64,000 nt of DNA from Geodermatophilus saharensis (GTDB lineage Bacteria > Actinomycetota > Actinomycetes > Mycobacteriales > Geodermatophilaceae). The stretch spans positions 180,709 to 244,708 of the forward strand of contig NZ_FZOH01000007.1 of the NCBI RefSeq assembly GCF_900188205.1, read 5' to 3'. The notes under the pieces were generated by a model. The model saw only the letters and a program-made list of their open reading frames with translations. It did no database searches and was not told the DNA's origin. Numbering within the stretch: the stretch's first letter is position 1; every line of letters begins with the position of its first letter. The translations under genes were made by a program, and so were the position numbers. This document shows positions 50,193-60,932 of the stretch, piece after piece.

Positions 50193-51392
50193 GTGGACGC
50201 TACTGCCGCCCGGGCCCCGCACAGCAGTGCTCCCGACGGCACCGCGCAGGAGATCCGGCTCGAGGGGGTGAGCAAGACCTACCCCGACGGCACCGTCGGC
50301 GTGGCGCGGCTGGACCTGACCTTCGCCGCCGGTGAGCTCAGCGTCCTCGTCGGGCCCTCCGGCTGCGGCAAGACCACGACCATGAAGATGATCAACCGGG
50401 TGATCGAGCCGACGACGGGCCGGATCCTGCTCGGCGGCGAGGACGTCACCCGCGTCGACGCCGACCGGCTGCGCCGCCGCATCGGCTACGTCATCCAGAA
50501 CGTCGGGCTGTTCCCGCACCAGACGGTGCGGGCGAACGTGGCCACGGTGCCGCGGCTGCTCGGCTGGGACAGGCGGCGCACCCGCGAGCGGGTCGACGAG
50601 CTGCTGACCACGGTGGGCCTGGACCCCGCCGTCCAGGGCGACCGCTACCCCGCCCAGCTCTCCGGCGGGCAGCGGCAGCGGGCCGGCGTGGCGCGGGCGC
50701 TGGCCGCCGACCCCGCCGTCCTGCTCATGGACGAGCCGTTCTCGGCGGTCGACCCGGTGGTGCGCGAGCGGCTGCAGACGGAGTTCCTCCGGCTGCAGGA
50801 GACGGTGCGCAAGACGATCGTGTTCGTCACCCACGACATCGAGGAGGCCGTCCGCATCGGCGACCGGATCGCGGTGATGAGCTACGGCGGGCACGTGGAG
50901 CAGTTCGCCGCGCCCGCCGACCTGCTGGGCCGCCCGGCCAACGAGTTCGTCGCCGACTTCGTCGGGGCCGACCGCGGGCTCAAGCGGCTGGCGGTCACCG
51001 GCATCTCGGTCGACGACCTGGAGCGGCCGCCGGTGGTGCACGTCGCCGACGGGCTGGCCGACGCGCGGGCCTCGATGGCCGCCGTCGGCGCCCGGTGGGC
51101 CGTCGTCCTCGACGACGACGGCCGGCTGCACGGCTGGCTGTCGGCCGAGCGCGCCCACGGCGCCGGCACCGTGGGGTCGGCGGCGCGCCGGATGGACGCC
51201 TGGGTGCCGGTCGACGCGACGCTCAAGACGGCGTTCTCGACGATGCTGCAGCACGAGGCCGGCTGGGTCGCGGTGCTGCACGGCGACGTCTTCCTCGGGG
51301 TGCTCACCCCCGAGTCGCTGCACCGGGCGCTGCGCCGGTCGGTGGAGGGCACGGCCCCCGAGACGGCCGGCGCCGCCGTACCCGGACGCTAG
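50193..51392 (+). CDS. Osmoprotectant ABC transporter ATPase with CBS domains (OpuCA-like)
   Basis: 399 residues. Walker A GPSGCGKTT (about 51), Q-loop QNVGLFPH, signature LSGGQRQR, Walker B VLLMDEPFSAVDP and H-loop VTHDIEEAV are present. A degenerate CBS pair follows (about 285-385: WAVVLDDDGRLHGWL, GWVAVLHGDVFLGVL). CBS domains gate OpuA-type importers by ionic strength. GGAGG at 50181-50185 supports GTG 50193. Divergent from the permeases. Confidence 0.94.
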   Translation: MDATAARAPHSSAPDGTAQEIRLEGVSKTYPDGTVGVARLDLTFAAGELSVLVGPSGCGKTTTMKMINRVIEPTTGRILLGGEDVTRVDADRLRRRIGYVIQNVGLFPHQTVRANVATVPRLLGWDRRRTRERVDELLTTVGLDPAVQGDRYPAQLSGGQRQRAGVARALAADPAVLLMDEPFSAVDPVVRERLQTEFLRLQETVRKTIVFVTHDIEEAVRIGDRIAVMSYGGHVEQFAAPADLLGRPANEFVADFVGADRGLKRLAVTGISVDDLERPPVVHVADGLADARASMAAVGARWAVVLDDDGRLHGWLSAERAHGAGTVGSAARRMDAWVPVDATLKTAFSTMLQHEAGWVAVLHGDVFLGVLTPESLHRALRRSVEGTAPETAGAAVPGR

Positions 51393-51907
51393 GCGCGGGC
51401 GCCGTCGCCCGGCGGCTCGTCGTCGCCGTCGGGCGGGACCCGGCAGACCGACTCCAGCCACAGCGCCGCCGCGGTCAGCGCCGCGGCGCACGCGATCCCG
51501 ACGACGGCGGTGACGGTGTCGCTGCCGGCGGCCGAGAGCCGCGACACCGACGGCGCCACGTGCAGCAGCACGCCGGCCCACACGCCGGTGAAGACGGCGC
51601 CCACGTAGGCGCTGGCCTGGGCGAGCACCGCCAGGCGGGCGACCAGCATCGGCTCGACCGGGCGCACCAGCGGGGCGCCGGGCTCCTCGCGGCGCGGCCC
51701 GCCGCGGCGGGCGGCGCGCTGGGCGGCGAGGCGGCCGCGCAGGGTGCGGGCGCCGAGCGCCTCCGCGACCGCCAGCACGGCCAGCGGCACCGGCAGCCAC
51801 CAGCGCAGCGGCGGCAGCGACCCGTAGGTGGCCCGCACGACCAGCCAGGCGGCCAGCGCCAGCCCGGCGGTGACCACCACCAGGTCGCGGCGGTTGACCG
51901 GCCTCAC
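51389..51907 (-). CDS. DUF3180 membrane protein
   Basis: 172 residues with about four helices in two pairs, separated by an Arg-rich loop. It matches the DUF3180 family always found after folK in actinobacteria. Function unknown. GTG overlaps the folK stop by four bases, and its stop overlaps the divergent ATPase gene's end by four bases. Confidence 0.88.
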   Translation of the reverse strand: MRPVNRRDLVVVTAGLALAAWLVVRATYGSLPPLRWWLPVPLAVLAVAEALGARTLRGRLAAQRAARRGGPRREEPGAPLVRPVEPMLVARLAVLAQASAYVGAVFTGVWAGVLLHVAPSVSRLSAAGSDTVTAVVGIACAAALTAAALWLESVCRVPPDGDDEPPGDGARA

Positions 51908-52407
51908 CGCAGGTGCTCCCACGGCACGACCGCGGCGACGTCCGCCGGCGGCAGCGCGGCCACCAGGTCGGCCACGGGGCCGCGGCCGGGCAGGACGGCG
52001 GCGGGGTCCAGCGACAGCCACGGCACCAGTACGAACGCGCGCTCGTGGGCGCGCGGGTGCGGCAGCGTGAGGACCGGGTCGTCGGTGAGCACCGGGGTGC
52101 CGTCGTCGCCGGTCACCGTGACGACGTCGACGTCGAGGGTGCGCGCCCCCCAGCGGACCTCGCGGGTGCGCCCGGCGGCCTGCTCGAGCTCGTGGGCGCG
52201 GGCGAGCCAGCCGGCGGCGTCGCGGTCGCCGCGGACGACCACCACGGCGTTGAGGTAGGGCGGCTGCTCGACCGGACCCCACGGCGGGGTCTCGTAGAGC
52301 CGGGAGCGGGCGACCAGCCCGTCGGCCCGCAGCGCCTCGATGGCGCCGCGCAGCGCCCCGGCGCGGTCGCCGAGGTTGGCGCCCAGGGACAGGACGGCGC
52401 GGCTCAT
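51904..52407 (-). CDS. folK: 2-amino-4-hydroxy-6-hydroxymethyldihydropteridine pyrophosphokinase
   Basis: 167 residues. The motifs LSLGANLGDRAG, YETPPWG, YLNAVV, RWGARTLDVDVV and PHPRAHERAFVLVP are diagnostic of HPPK. ATG at 52407 overlaps the folB TGA (TGATG). Confidence 0.96.
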   Translation of the reverse strand: MSRAVLSLGANLGDRAGALRGAIEALRADGLVARSRLYETPPWGPVEQPPYLNAVVVVRGDRDAAGWLARAHELEQAAGRTREVRWGARTLDVDVVTVTGDDGTPVLTDDPVLTLPHPRAHERAFVLVPWLSLDPAAVLPGRGPVADLVAALPPADVAAVVPWEHLR

Positions 52408-52874
52408 CAGGACCGCCCTTCGAGTTCCGTCCCCCGGCCCTCTCCGGAGGCTCCCCCGAGCGTGCGAGGGGAGAGGGGGAGAGGGTCCTTCGTGCGCCGG
52501 ATGGTCACGGTGACGTCGTCGAAGGGGACGCCGAGGTCGGCCTGCGGCTTGTGCACGGTGATCTCGGCGGCCTGCACGAGCGGGTCGGCCAGGCAGACGT
52601 CGGCCAGCCGCCGGCACAGCGTCTCGAGCAGGTCGACCGGCTCGCCGGTGAGCACGGCGTGCAGCCGCTGCGCGAGCTCGGCGTAGTTGACCGTCAGCGC
52701 GAGGTCGTCGGTGGCGGCGGCCGGGGCGGTGTCGACCTCGAGGACGGCGTCGACGGAGAAGGTCTGCCCGTTCTCGCGCTCGAAGCCGTAGACGCCGTGG
52801 TGGGCGTGCGCGGTCAGCCCGCGGACGGCGATCCGGTCGGGGGTGGCGCGGCCGGGGGTGGGCTGCTCAGTCAC
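52407..52874 (-). CDS. folB: Dihydroneopterin aldolase with a repeat-encoded C-terminal extension
   Basis: 155 residues. The catalytic domain is complete: RGLTAHAHHGVYGFE near residue 18, NYAELAQRLHAVL and ETLCRRLADVCL, ending near VTIRR (about 128). The last 27 residues (from KDPLPLSPRTL) are encoded by palindromic repeat copy e, an extension not usual in the family. GTG 52874 overlaps folP by eight bases. Confidence 0.95.
   Translation of the reverse strand: MTEQPTPGRATPDRIAVRGLTAHAHHGVYGFERENGQTFSVDAVLEVDTAPAAATDDLALTVNYAELAQRLHAVLTGEPVDLLETLCRRLADVCLADPLVQAAEITVHKPQADLGVPFDDVTVTIRRTKDPLPLSPRTLGGASGEGRGTELEGRS
52436..52492 (-). repeat. Palindromic repeat copy e, inside the 3' end of folB
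   Basis: On the minus strand ACGAAGGACCC leads to the core CCTCGCACGCTCGG and GGAGAGGGCCG. Arms CTCTCC/GGAGAG. It is the only copy within a reading frame, and it keeps the frame so that the folB stop and folK start still couple. Confidence 0.8.
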
Positions 52875-53730
52875 GGCGGGCCTCCTCGCGGGCGCGCTGG
52901 ACGGCGGCCACCGTGCGGACGGCGTCGGCGGAGGCGGCGGCGTCGTGGACGCGCACCCCCCAGGCGCCGGCCTCGGCGGCCAGGACGGTGGTGGCGAGGG
53001 TGGCGGCGTCCCGCCCGGCCGCGGGGCGCGGCGCCCCGTCGGGGCCGGCGAGCAGCCGGCCGAGGAAGGACTTGCGGGAGCTGCCGACCAGCACCGGCAG
53101 GCCGAGGGCGACCACCCGGGGCAACGCGGCGAGCAGCGCCCAGTTGTGCCCGGCCTGCTTGGCGAACCCCAGGCCCGGGTCGAGCACGAGCTGGGTGGCG
53201 TCGACCCCGGCGGCCAGCGCGGCGTCGACCCGCGCGGACAGCTCCGCGCAGACCTCGCCGACGACGTCGTCGTACTCCGCGCGGGCGTACATCTCCCGGC
53301 TGTGGCCGCGCCAGTGCATGAGCACCCACGGGACGCCGGCGTCGGCGACCAGCGCGGCCATCCCGTCGTCGGCCAGCCCGCCGCTGATGTCGTTGACCAG
53401 CACCGCCCCGGCCGCCAGCGCCGCCTGGGCGACCTCGGTGCGGGTGGTGTCGACGCTGGCCCGGACCCCGGCGGCGGTCAGGTCCCGGACGACGGGGACG
53501 ACGCGGCGGCGCTCCTCGGCGGCGTCGACCCGGTCGGCGCCGGGGCGGGTGGACTCACCGCCCACGTCGACGTAGTCCGCGCCCGCGGCGGCCATCGCCA
53601 GGCCGTGCGCGACCGCGGAGTCCCGGTCGGCGAAGCAGCCGCCGTCGGAGAAGGAGTCGGGCGTGACGTTGAGGACGCCCATCACCACGCACCGCCCCGG
53701 GTGCAGCAGCTGCGCCCCGGGCGCGTTCAC
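52867..53730 (-). CDS. folP: Dihydropteroate synthase
   Basis: 287 residues. MGVLNVTPDSFSDGG, DVGGESTRPGA, NDISGG, DPGLGFAK and GSSRKSFLG are present, so the active site is complete. Sulfonamide target in folate synthesis. GTG start, ten bases after the folE stop. Confidence 0.97.
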   Translation of the reverse strand: MNAPGAQLLHPGRCVVMGVLNVTPDSFSDGGCFADRDSAVAHGLAMAAAGADYVDVGGESTRPGADRVDAAEERRRVVPVVRDLTAAGVRASVDTTRTEVAQAALAAGAVLVNDISGGLADDGMAALVADAGVPWVLMHWRGHSREMYARAEYDDVVGEVCAELSARVDAALAAGVDATQLVLDPGLGFAKQAGHNWALLAALPRVVALGLPVLVGSSRKSFLGRLLAGPDGAPRPAAGRDAATLATTVLAAEAGAWGVRVHDAAASADAVRTVAAVQRAREEARRD

Positions 53731-53740
53731 CGGCCAGGCT

Positions 53741-54358
53741 TCATCGACCCAGGACGAGGCTCATCGCCTCGGCGCGGGTGGCGGCGTTGTCGCGGAAGAT
53801 GCCGCGCACGGCGGAGGTGACCGTGGTCGAGCCGGGCTTGCGGATCCCGCGCATGCCCATGCACAGGTGCTCGGCCTCGACGACGACGATCACGCCGCGC
53901 GGCTTGAGGTGCTCGGCGAGGGCATCGGCGATCTGCCGGGTCATCCGCTCCTGCACCTGCGGCCGGCGCGCGTAGACGTCGACCAGCCGGGCCAGCTTCG
54001 ACAGCCCGGTGACCCGGCCGTCCTCGCCCGGGATGTAGCCGACGTGCGCGGCGCCGTGGAAGGGCACCAGGTGGTGCTCGCAGGTCGAGTACATCGGGAT
54101 GTCCTTGACCAGCACCAGCTCGTCGTGGTCCTCGTCGAAGACCGTCGCGAGGATCTCCCCCGGGTCCTGCCAGATGCCGGCGAAGGTCTCCGCGTAGGCG
54201 CGCGCCACCCGGGCGGGGGTGTCGCGCAGCCCGGGCCGGTCGGGGTCCTCCCCCACCGCGAGAAGCAGCTCGCGCACGGCCGCCTCGGCGCGCGCGGAGT
54301 CGATCCGAGCGAGGTCGGGACCGACCTCGTCCTCCGGTTCCTCGGGGAGCACGCTCAT
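53741..54358 (-). CDS. folE: GTP cyclohydrolase I
   Basis: 205 residues. The zinc site [14 protein letters not shown] and the later EAEHLCM cysteine are present, with [10 protein letters not shown] and SAVRGIF. First step of folate synthesis. Downstream of ftsH by 31 bases. Confidence 0.97.
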   Translation of the reverse strand: MSVLPEEPEDEVGPDLARIDSARAEAAVRELLLAVGEDPDRPGLRDTPARVARAYAETFAGIWQDPGEILATVFDEDHDELVLVKDIPMYSTCEHHLVPFHGAAHVGYIPGEDGRVTGLSKLARLVDVYARRPQVQERMTRQIADALAEHLKPRGVIVVVEAEHLCMGMRGIRKPGSTTVTSAVRGIFRDNAATRAEAMSLVLGR

Positions 54359-54389
54359 GCCGCGCCCCCCGCCGAGCTCGCGCGCCCGC

Positions 54390-56441
54390 TCACCGCTGGA
54401 CGGGTGCGCCGACGTCCCCCACCGGGTTGGTGCCGCCCTTGACCAACCCGGTGCCGTTGCCGTTGGCCCCGACCGCGGTGGCCCCGTGGCCGGCACCGTG
54501 GCCGTTGGCCGCGGCGGCCTCGGCGGGGGTGAGCACCGGCGGCTGGTCCGACGGCGTGCGCTTGCCGAACCCGTTGTAGGGCGCCAGCGAGGGCCGCTTG
54601 GTGACCGGCGCGCAGATGCGGGCCATGTCCTCCTTGGAGAGGGTCTCCTTCTCGATCAGCTCGAGCACGAGCTGGTCGAGGACGGCCCGGTACTCCACCA
54701 GGATCTCCCACGCCTCGTCGTGCGCGGCCTCGATGAGCGCGCGGATCTCGCCGTCGATGTCGGCGGCGACGGCCTCGGAGTAGTCCGGCCGCGAGCCCAT
54801 GTCCCGGCCGAGGAACGGCTCGGAGTCGGTGCTGCCGTACTTGACCGCGCCGAGCTTGGCGCTCATGCCGTACTGGGTGACCATCGCGCGGGCCATGGAG
54901 GTGGCCTTCTCGATGTCGTTGCCCGCGCCGGTGGTCGGCTCGTGGAAGACCAGCTCCTCGGCCGCGCGCCCGCCGAGGGCGTAGGCGAGGGTGTCGATCA
55001 TCTCCGAGCGGGTCTGGGTGTACTTGTCCTCGGTGGGCAGCACGAGGGTGTGCCCGAGGGAGCGGCCGCGCGGCAGGATGGTCACCTTGTGCACCGGGTC
55101 CAGGTTGGGCAGTGCGTGCGCCACCAGGGCGTGCCCGCCCTCGTGGTAGGCGGTGACCTTCTTCTCCTTCTCGCTCATCGCCCGCGTCTTGCGCTCGGGG
55201 CCGGCGATGACGCGGTCGATCGCCTCCTCGAGGACGGCGTCGGTGATGACGGTGCCGTTGCCGCGGGCGGTGAGCAGCGCGCCCTCGTTGAGCACGTTGG
55301 CGAGGTCGGCACCGGTGAAGCCGGGGGTGCGGCGGGCGACGGTCTCGAGGTCGACGTCGGGCGCGAGCGGCTTGCCCTTGGCGTGCACCTCGAGGATCCG
55401 CTTGCGGCCCTCCAGGTCGGGCCGGTCGACGGCGATCTGCCGGTCGAAGCGCCCCGGGCGCAGCAGCGCCGGGTCGAGGATGTCGGGCCGGTTGGTGGCG
55501 GCGATCATGATGACGCCGCCCTTGACGTCGAAGCCGTCCATCTCGACGAGCATCTGGTTGAGCGTCTGCTCGCGCTCGTCGTGCCCGCCGCCCATCCCGG
55601 CGCCGCGGTGCCGGCCGACGGCGTCGATCTCGTCGACGAAGATGATCGCCGGCGCGTTGGTCTTCGCCTGCTCGAACAGGTCGCGGACCCGGCTCGCGCC
55701 GACACCGACGAACATCTCGACGAAGTCCGACCCGGAGATCGAGAAGAACGGCACGCCGGCCTCACCGGCCACCGCGCGCGCCAGCAGGGTCTTGCCGGTG
55801 CCGGGCGGGCCGAACAGCAGCACGCCCTTGGGGATCTTCGCGCCGACCGCCTGGAACTTCACCGGGTTGGCCAGGAAGTCCTTGATCTCCTGGAGCTCCT
55901 CGATGGCCTCGTCGGCCCCGGCGACGTCGGCGAACGTCGTCTTCGGGGTGTCCTTGCTGACCACCTTGGCCTTGGACTTGCCGAAGGCCATGACGCCGCG
56001 GCCGCCGCCCTGCATGGAGTTGAACAGCCAGAACAGCAGCAGCAGCAGGATGAGGAACGGAAGGAAGCTGATCAGCACGCTGACGAGGACGCTGTCCTGC
56101 GTCACGTTCGTCGTGAAGTCGACGCCGTCACCGGCGGGCTGGCCGTCCGGGCCGAGCCCGGAGACCAGGGCGAAGACGTCGTCGGAGGCGCCGATCGGGT
56201 ACGAGGCACTGATCTGGGAGTTGCCGTCGACCGGGTCCCGCAGGTCGAGGTCGAGCGTCTGCTCCTTGTCGTTGATCGTGACGGACTCGACGTTGCCGTC
56301 CTCGATCTGCTGGAGCGCGACGGAGGTCTGGACCGGCTCGTAGGCCGAGCCGCCGCTGAACAGGGCGGACAGGCCGAGGGCCACCAGGACGACGAGCACG
56401 ACCCAGAACCACACGGAGCGGAAGATCTTCTTGCGTTCCAT
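54390..56441 (-). CDS. ftsH: ATP-dependent zinc metalloprotease FtsH
   Basis: 683 residues. Two N-terminal transmembrane helices (about 9-29 and 116-140) flank a periplasmic domain. AAA ATPase: Walker A GPPGTGKT (211-218), Walker [15 protein letters not shown] region ATNRPD. The protease zinc site is HEGGH (433-437). The C-terminal tail is Gly/Asn-rich. Membrane protein quality control. Confidence 0.98.
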   Translation of the reverse strand: MERKKIFRSVWFWVVLVVLVALGLSALFSGGSAYEPVQTSVALQQIEDGNVESVTINDKEQTLDLDLRDPVDGNSQISASYPIGASDDVFALVSGLGPDGQPAGDGVDFTTNVTQDSVLVSVLISFLPFLILLLLLFWLFNSMQGGGRGVMAFGKSKAKVVSKDTPKTTFADVAGADEAIEELQEIKDFLANPVKFQAVGAKIPKGVLLFGPPGTGKTLLARAVAGEAGVPFFSISGSDFVEMFVGVGASRVRDLFEQAKTNAPAIIFVDEIDAVGRHRGAGMGGGHDEREQTLNQMLVEMDGFDVKGGVIMIAATNRPDILDPALLRPGRFDRQIAVDRPDLEGRKRILEVHAKGKPLAPDVDLETVARRTPGFTGADLANVLNEGALLTARGNGTVITDAVLEEAIDRVIAGPERKTRAMSEKEKKVTAYHEGGHALVAHALPNLDPVHKVTILPRGRSLGHTLVLPTEDKYTQTRSEMIDTLAYALGGRAAEELVFHEPTTGAGNDIEKATSMARAMVTQYGMSAKLGAVKYGSTDSEPFLGRDMGSRPDYSEAVAADIDGEIRALIEAAHDEAWEILVEYRAVLDQLVLELIEKETLSKEDMARICAPVTKRPSLAPYNGFGKRTPSDQPPVLTPAEAAAANGHGAGHGATAVGANGNGTGLVKGGTNPVGDVGAPVQR

Positions 56442-56648
56442 ACACCGATGCCGGGCGGCCGGGGCGCCGGCCTGGCCCGTCGACCCTCCTGATCGTCCGG
56501 GTGACGCTCCGCGCGACCCGGGCGGGCACCCTGGCGCTCGGTCAGGCGTCGTAGGCCTCGACGGTACACCGGGACGGCTGTGCGTCCCCTGTGTGCGAGC
56601 TGCACGGACGCCGCCCGGTCACCCCTCGGGAGGAGCGGGCGCGGGGCG

Positions 56649-57236
56649 TCAGTGCGTGTAGACCTCGGGCTTCAGGGTGCCGATGTAGGGCAGGTCGCGG
56701 TAGCGCTCGGCGTAGTCCAGCCCGTAGCCGACGACGAACTCGTTGGGGATGTCGAAGCCCACGTAGCGCACCGGCACCTCGACCTTGATCGCGTCGGGCT
56801 TGCGCAGCAGCGTGCAGACCTCCAGGGACGCCGGCCGGCGGCTGCCCAGGTTCTTCAGCAGCCACGACAGGGTCAGCCCGCTGTCGATGATGTCCTCGAG
56901 GACCAGCACGTGCCGGTCGCTGATGTCGCGGTCGAGGTCCTTGAGGATGCGCACCACGCCCGAGGAGCTGGTGGCGCTGCCGTAGGAGGAGACGGCCATG
57001 AACTCCATCTGCGTGGGCAGCCGCAGCGCCCGGGCGAAGTCGCTCATGAACAGCACCGCGCCCTTGAGGACGCCGACCAGCAGGACCTCGCGGCCGGCGT
57101 AGTCGCGCGCGACCTGGTCGGCGAGCTCACCGATCTTGGCCTGGATCTGCTCCTCGGAGAGCAGCACGTGGTCGATGTCGGGGCCGTAGCCGTGGTCGGG
57201 CCCCAGCAGCGCAGAGGCCGACGCGGTCTCGCTCAT
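56649..57236 (-). CDS. hpt: Hypoxanthine phosphoribosyltransferase
   Basis: 195 residues. The PRPP motif [16 protein letters not shown] and the purine-binding segment [25 protein letters not shown] are present. Purine salvage. The ATG overlaps the tilS TGA by four bases; the tilS-hpt-ftsH order is widespread. The 207-base gap to ftsH probably holds the ftsH promoter, none identified. Confidence 0.97.
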   Translation of the reverse strand: MSETASASALLGPDHGYGPDIDHVLLSEEQIQAKIGELADQVARDYAGREVLLVGVLKGAVLFMSDFARALRLPTQMEFMAVSSYGSATSSSGVVRILKDLDRDISDRHVLVLEDIIDSGLTLSWLLKNLGSRRPASLEVCTLLRKPDAIKVEVPVRYVGFDIPNEFVVGYGLDYAERYRDLPYIGTLKPEVYTH

Positions 57237-58243
57237 GTGCGTTGCTCCTCCGGATCGGGTGCCGAACCGGCCCTCCCGCCCGGGGAGCCGGCGGGCCGCA
57301 GCACCAGCCTGCCAGACGCCCGGAGCGCCTCCGCACCGCCGGGGAGGGTCACCGGTCCCTGGCCGCGCCAGGCCGCCACGAGCGCGTCGACGGCGGTCAG
57401 GTGCACCGCCTGCAGGTCCGGGACCCCGCCGTCGCGCAGCCAGCCGCGCAGCACCCGCCGGCGCAGCGCGGCCGGCAGCGCGGCGAGGCCGGCCGCGGGC
57501 AGGCCCGCGGGGTCGGCCAGGCGGGCGAGGTGCCCGGCGGCCAGCGCGTCGAGGGCGTCGAGGTCCTCCCGCAGCAGGTCCGCGGTCCGGGCGAGGGCGG
57601 GGGCGACGCCGCCGCCGAGAACGTCCTCGAGCAGCGGCAGCACCTCGGCGCGCAGCCGGGCGCGCCGCAGGGCCGGGTCGGTGTTCCACGGGTCGTCCCA
57701 GACCGGCAGGCCGAGCGCCGTGCACGCCGCTCGGGTGGTGGCGCGGCGGACCCCCAGCAGCGGCCGCCACCACGGCGGGCGGTCGGCGACCATGCCGGCG
57801 ACCGAGCGCGGGCCCGAGCCGCGGCCCAGGCCGAGCAGCACCGTCTCGGCCTGGTCGTCGAGGGTGTGGCCGAGCGCGACGCGGGCGCCGTGCGCGGCGG
57901 CCTCGGCCGACAGCGCGGCGTGGCGGGCGGTGCGGGCCGCGGCCTCCGGTCCCCCGCCGGTGCCGACGTCGACGGCGACCACCCGCACCGGGTCCAGGCC
58001 CAGGCCGCGCAGCAGCTCCGCCGTCGACGCGGCGCGCTCCGCCGAGCCGGGCTGCAGGCCGTGGTCGACGGTGACCGCCCCGGCCGGCACCCCGGCGCGC
58101 GGTGCCTCGAACGCCACCGCGGCGGCCAGCGCGAGGGAGTCCGCTCCCCCGCTCACGGCGACCAGCACCGGCCGGGCGGAGGAGCGCAGCCCGGGCCGGA
58201 CGGCGCTGCGCACGTGCGCGACCGCCGGGTGCGGGCCGCCCAC
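57233..58243 (-). CDS. tilS: tRNA(Ile)-lysidine synthetase
   Basis: 336 residues. The PP-loop [13 protein letters not shown] (about 27), the VDHGLQPGS and [20 protein letters not shown] motifs define TilS. It makes lysidine in the CAT-anticodon tRNA-Ile. GTG 58243 is the first start that keeps the PP-loop near the N-terminus. Confidence 0.95.
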   Translation of the reverse strand: MGGPHPAVAHVRSAVRPGLRSSARPVLVAVSGGADSLALAAAVAFEAPRAGVPAGAVTVDHGLQPGSAERAASTAELLRGLGLDPVRVVAVDVGTGGGPEAAARTARHAALSAEAAAHGARVALGHTLDDQAETVLLGLGRGSGPRSVAGMVADRPPWWRPLLGVRRATTRAACTALGLPVWDDPWNTDPALRRARLRAEVLPLLEDVLGGGVAPALARTADLLREDLDALDALAAGHLARLADPAGLPAAGLAALPAALRRRVLRGWLRDGGVPDLQAVHLTAVDALVAAWRGQGPVTLPGGAEALRASGRLVLRPAGSPGGRAGSAPDPEEQRT

Positions 58244-58254
58244 CCCGGGACGGC

Positions 58255-59340
58255 TCAGACGGTCACGGCGGGGCGGCCGTGCACCCGCTCGACCCACCGG
58301 GCGGGGTCGGTGAGCTCCTCGACCAGCGGCAGGGTCTCCGGGCCGGTCCACACCCGGTTGAAACCGTCCATGCCCACCAGGTCGACGACGCCGCCGACGA
58401 AGTGCCGCCCGTCGGCGTACTGCTTCATCTTCTGCTCCAGCCCGAGCAGCCGGCGCAGCGCGCGGTCCAGCGGCCCGCGGCCCTTGCGGCGCTGGGCGAA
58501 GCGCTTGCGCAGCGTGCGCACCGACGGGACGACGTCGGGGCCGACCCCGTCCATGACGTACTCGGCGTGGCCCTCGACCAGGCTCATCACCGCGGTCACC
58601 CGGTCGAGCACGGCGCGCTGCGCGGGATCGCGCACCAGCGCCATGAGGCCCTGCCCGCCGCCGTCGTCGTCCCCGCCGCGGACGGCGTCGGTGAGCCCGT
58701 GCAGCAGGTCGGTGAGCCGGTCGCGCAGCGCGTCGGGGCTGAGGTCGGTGGCGTCGACGAACTCGGCGATCTGCCCCTCGAGGTGGGTGGTCAGCCACGG
58801 GAAGGCGGTGAACTGCAGCTGGTGGGTGACCTCGTGCAGGCAGACCCACAGGCGGAAGTCCGCGGGGTCGACGCCGAGCTTGCGCTCGGCGTCGACGATG
58901 TTGGGCGCGACGAGCAGCAGCCGGCCACCGGTGCCGAAGACCTCGTACTGGCCGAGCACCCGCGAGGAGAGGAAGGCCAGCAGGGCGCCGGCCTGCACGC
59001 CGGTGGCGCGGGAGCCGATGGCGGTGGCCAGCGGCCCGGGGCGGCTCTCCTGCCGCTCGGCGAGCGCGGTCACCAGCGGGTCCATGAGCGCGGCCATGCC
59101 GCTGGTGTTGGCGTCGATCCAGCCGGGCCGGTCGACGACGGCCACCTCCGGCACCGGGCCGCCCTCGACGGGGTGCAGCCCGGTCAGCCCCTCCACGTGC
59201 GCGACGGCGGCCGCGGCGGCCTGGTGCAGCTCCCGGACGACGGCGGTGGCCTCCTCGCGGGTGGTCTCCGGACCCTGCCCCGACAGCCGGCGGGCGGTGC
59301 GCCCGGCGAGCTCCCAGTCGACCAGTGAGCTGCTCGTCAT
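58255..59340 (-). CDS. Zinc-dependent metalloprotease (coenzyme F420 biosynthesis-associated/DUF2342 family)
   Basis: 361 residues. HEVTHQLQF (HExxH) lies near residue 168, with a downstream glutamate in [14 protein letters not shown]. It matches the actinobacterial family of M. tuberculosis Rv3626c (from memory), often labelled F420-associated. Substrate unknown. Between dacB and tilS, as in mycobacteria. Confidence 0.9.
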   Translation of the reverse strand: MTSSSLVDWELAGRTARRLSGQGPETTREEATAVVRELHQAAAAAVAHVEGLTGLHPVEGGPVPEVAVVDRPGWIDANTSGMAALMDPLVTALAERQESRPGPLATAIGSRATGVQAGALLAFLSSRVLGQYEVFGTGGRLLLVAPNIVDAERKLGVDPADFRLWVCLHEVTHQLQFTAFPWLTTHLEGQIAEFVDATDLSPDALRDRLTDLLHGLTDAVRGGDDDGGGQGLMALVRDPAQRAVLDRVTAVMSLVEGHAEYVMDGVGPDVVPSVRTLRKRFAQRRKGRGPLDRALRRLLGLEQKMKQYADGRHFVGGVVDLVGMDGFNRVWTGPETLPLVEELTDPARWVERVHGRPAVTV

Positions 59341-59352
59341 CGCCTCACCGTA

Positions 59353-59432
59353 CTTGAAGGACCCTCCTGCCCCCCGTCCCTCGCAGGCTCGGGACGGGCC
59401 CCTGCAGGAGGGCCGTTCCAGCCCGTCACCAC
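59353..59432 (+). repeat. Palindromic intergenic repeat, copy f
   Basis: GAAGGACCCTCCTGCC, then core CCTCGCAGGCTCGGG, then CTGCAGGAGGGCCGTTCC and GTCACCACG. Nearly identical to copy b at both ends with a different stem centre. It lies between dacB and the zinc protease gene; here the orientation opposes both flanking genes. Confidence 0.85.
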
Positions 59433-59439
59433 GCGGGGG

Positions 59440-60924
59440 TCAGCGGCAGCCGCAGGCGGCGAGCGCGGCGGCCACGTCGTCGAGCGCGGCCTCCTCGGGC
59501 AGGCCGCCGCCGACGGTGCCGTTGGCCACCAGCGCGTAGGCCAGCAGCCGGCCGTCGGCGGTGACCACGGTGCCGGCCAGGCCGTGGACACCGAGCAGCG
59601 TGCCGGTCTTGCCGCGGACCGCGCCCGGCGCGGTGGCGGGGTCGTCGTCGCCGCGGTCGGCCAGGGTGCCGTCGTAGCCGGCCACCGCCAGGCCCGAGAC
59701 CACCGCCGAGGCGCCCTGGATCGACCCGTCGGCGGCTCCGGCGACCAGGTCGGTGAGGACGGCCAGGGGCAGCCGGTCCAGCCGGGACAGGCCGCTGCCG
59801 TCGTGCATCTCCACGCCGGAGACGTCGACACCGGCGTCGCCCAGGGCCGCGGTGACCCCCTGCGCCGCGCCGTCGAAGGTCGCCGGCAGGTCGCGGGCGA
59901 GGGCCACGTGGCGGGCCAGCGACTCGGCCAGCAGGTTGTCCGACTGCGACAGCGCCTGCTCGACCAGGCGGGCGACCGGCGCGGACGAGACGGTGGCCAG
60001 CGTCCGCGCGTCCTCCGGGGCCGTGCCGAGTTCGACCACCGCCCCGGGCGCGCCGAGCGCGGTGGCCAGGGCGCGGCCGGCGTCGGTGCCGGGGGCGCCG
60101 CTGCGGGGGTCCTCGCCCGGCACGACGCGGGCGCCGTCGACGGCGGTGGCGGTGACCGGCGAGGCGTAGGTCGACGGCGCGTCCTCGGGGCCCCAGCCCT
60201 CGGCGGTCAGCGGGCCCTCGAACAGCGAGTTGTCGACGACGACGCGGCTGACGGCGGTGCCCGGCGGGAGGGCGGCCTGCACCCCTGCTGCGAGGTCGGC
60301 CACGGTGGCCGCGCCGGGGTAGTCCACCGACGGCGCGGTGGTCGACAGGGTGGGGTCCCCGCCACCGACGAGCACCACCTCGCCGGGCGCGCTGCCGGCG
60401 ACGACGGTGGTCTCGAGCGTGTCGTCGGGGTCGAGGGTGGTCAGCGCGGCGACGGCGGTCAGCAGCTTGGCCGTGGAGGCGGGCGTGACCGGCCGGTCGG
60501 CGCCGTCGTCGAGCAGGACCTCGCCAGTCGCGACGTCGACGACCTCGGCCGACAGGCCGCCGCCGAACACGGGCGCGGCCAGCAGGGGACGCAGCGTCGC
60601 GGTGAGGGCGGCGGGGTCGGGGACCGGTGCCTCCGACGACAGCGAGGCGAGCACCGGCGCGGGGTCGCCGATCTGGGGCAGCCGGGCGGAGGGGGCGGCG
60701 GGATCGGCGGTGGCCGTGCCGTCGTCCCCGCCGAGGGACAGGACCGCCCCGACGGCGGCCGCGGCCACGAGGACCAGCACCAGCAGGCCGATCAGGAGCC
60801 GTCGGCGCAGCCGCCGGTAGCTGGGCGTGACGGTCGAGGACCCACTCGGCGTGATGGTGCGCTCCCCCCGGAAGAGGCCCCCCGGACGCCCTGCGCCGGT
60901 GGACCTGGTACCGGTGCGCCACAC
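59440..60924 (-). CDS. dacB: D-alanyl-D-alanine carboxypeptidase/endopeptidase (PBP4 type)
   Basis: About 494 residues. One N-terminal transmembrane helix ([20 protein letters not shown]) precedes the S13 peptidase. SxxK is in PASTAKLL, SxN in [11 protein letters not shown] and KTG in RGKTGTL. Trims peptidoglycan cross-link precursors. The start is doubtful: GTG 60924 is the only in-frame canonical start before the helix, but it overlaps a TAGTGT that would be a good -10. Confidence 0.9.
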   Translation of the reverse strand: MWRTGTRSTGAGRPGGLFRGERTITPSGSSTVTPSYRRLRRRLLIGLLVLVLVAAAAVGAVLSLGGDDGTATADPAAPSARLPQIGDPAPVLASLSSEAPVPDPAALTATLRPLLAAPVFGGGLSAEVVDVATGEVLLDDGADRPVTPASTAKLLTAVAALTTLDPDDTLETTVVAGSAPGEVVLVGGGDPTLSTTAPSVDYPGAATVADLAAGVQAALPPGTAVSRVVVDNSLFEGPLTAEGWGPEDAPSTYASPVTATAVDGARVVPGEDPRSGAPGTDAGRALATALGAPGAVVELGTAPEDARTLATVSSAPVARLVEQALSQSDNLLAESLARHVALARDLPATFDGAAQGVTAALGDAGVDVSGVEMHDGSGLSRLDRLPLAVLTDLVAGAADGSIQGASAVVSGLAVAGYDGTLADRGDDDPATAPGAVRGKTGTLLGVHGLAGTVVTADGRLLAYALVANGTVGGGLPEEAALDDVAAALAACGCR

Positions 60925-60932
60925 TAGCTGGC

